Source: Bacillus sp. AFS037270
GTDB taxonomy: Bacteria > Bacillota > Bacilli > Bacillales_B > DSM-18226
Assembly (NCBI RefSeq): GCF_002585305.1
Contig: NZ_NUNF01000055.1
Location: 12,447-47,325 of the forward strand
DNA: 34,879 nucleotides
Reading direction: 5' to 3'
The notes below the pieces were generated by a model. The model ran no database searches. It was given only the letters and a program-made list of their open reading frames with translations, and was not told where the DNA came from. A program made the translations under genes and the position numbers. Positions 34,879 through 34,879 of this stretch are shown here, one piece after another (position 1 is the stretch's first letter; every line of letters starts with the position of its first letter).

Positions 34879-34879
34879 T

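Overview
The window is a chromosomal segment of a low-GC, spore-forming member of the Bacillaceae. I judge it to be a Bacillus/Neobacillus-type genome because the gene order follows the Bacillus subtilis nrdR-gapB-coaE-ytaF-mutM-polA-phoR-phoP ... mdh-icd-citZ ... pyk-pfkA-accA-accD-ytsJ-dnaE ... ytrH-ytrI-nrnA-ytpI-ytoI block almost gene for gene. Most genes are on the minus strand. ytvI, ytrHI, ytpI, the M24 peptidase, a NERD-domain gene and a 6S RNA are on the plus strand. Several start codons were moved from the longest open frame on ribosome-site and homology grounds; six of the chosen starts are TTG.

Layout. 1-2475: nrdR, a small uncharacterised cytosolic protein and the gluconeogenic gapB, which has two CcpN-like boxes in its promoter. 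2476-9468: a tightly packed phoP-phoR-polA-mutM-ytaF-coaE run (phosphate sensing, DNA repair, CoA synthesis). PhoR here lacks the large extracytoplasmic domain. 9472-11617: a lineage-specific stretch with a NERD-domain gene behind a dyad-rich promoter, a pyrimidine-rich 52-bp tandem array, and a MaoC-like hotdog gene whose catalytic His position is Tyr. 11703-15318: the TCA genes citZ-icd-mdh, with hairpins between the cistrons. 15756-17540: ytwI and ytvI. 17641-20404: pfkA-pyk. 20709-24626: malic enzyme ytsJ, a FadR-type GntR regulator and accDA, with identical TGGTCAGACCA operators before ytsJ and before accD. 24749-28111: dnaE. 28300-29135: sporulation genes ytrHI behind a good sigma-E promoter. 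29294-33179: nrnA, ytpI, ytoI, a small membrane protein and ytkL. 33361-34458: an M24 aminopeptidase. About 34512-34704: a 6S RNA that looks like the 6S-2 type.

Functionally the window joins central carbon metabolism (gluconeogenic GapB, glycolytic PfkA and Pyk, the citrate branch of the TCA cycle, malic enzyme as an NADPH source, malonyl-CoA synthesis by AccDA) with DNA replication and repair (PolA, DnaE, MutM, NrdR) and sporulation membrane proteins. The most interesting items are the predicted GntR circuit linking malic enzyme to acetyl-CoA carboxylase; a dispersed intergenic repeat whose two full copies show compensatory changes in two stems; the 6S RNA; and the 52-bp array. Both window ends lie in copies of the dispersed repeat. 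No complete defence system, prophage, CRISPR array or insertion sequence was seen.
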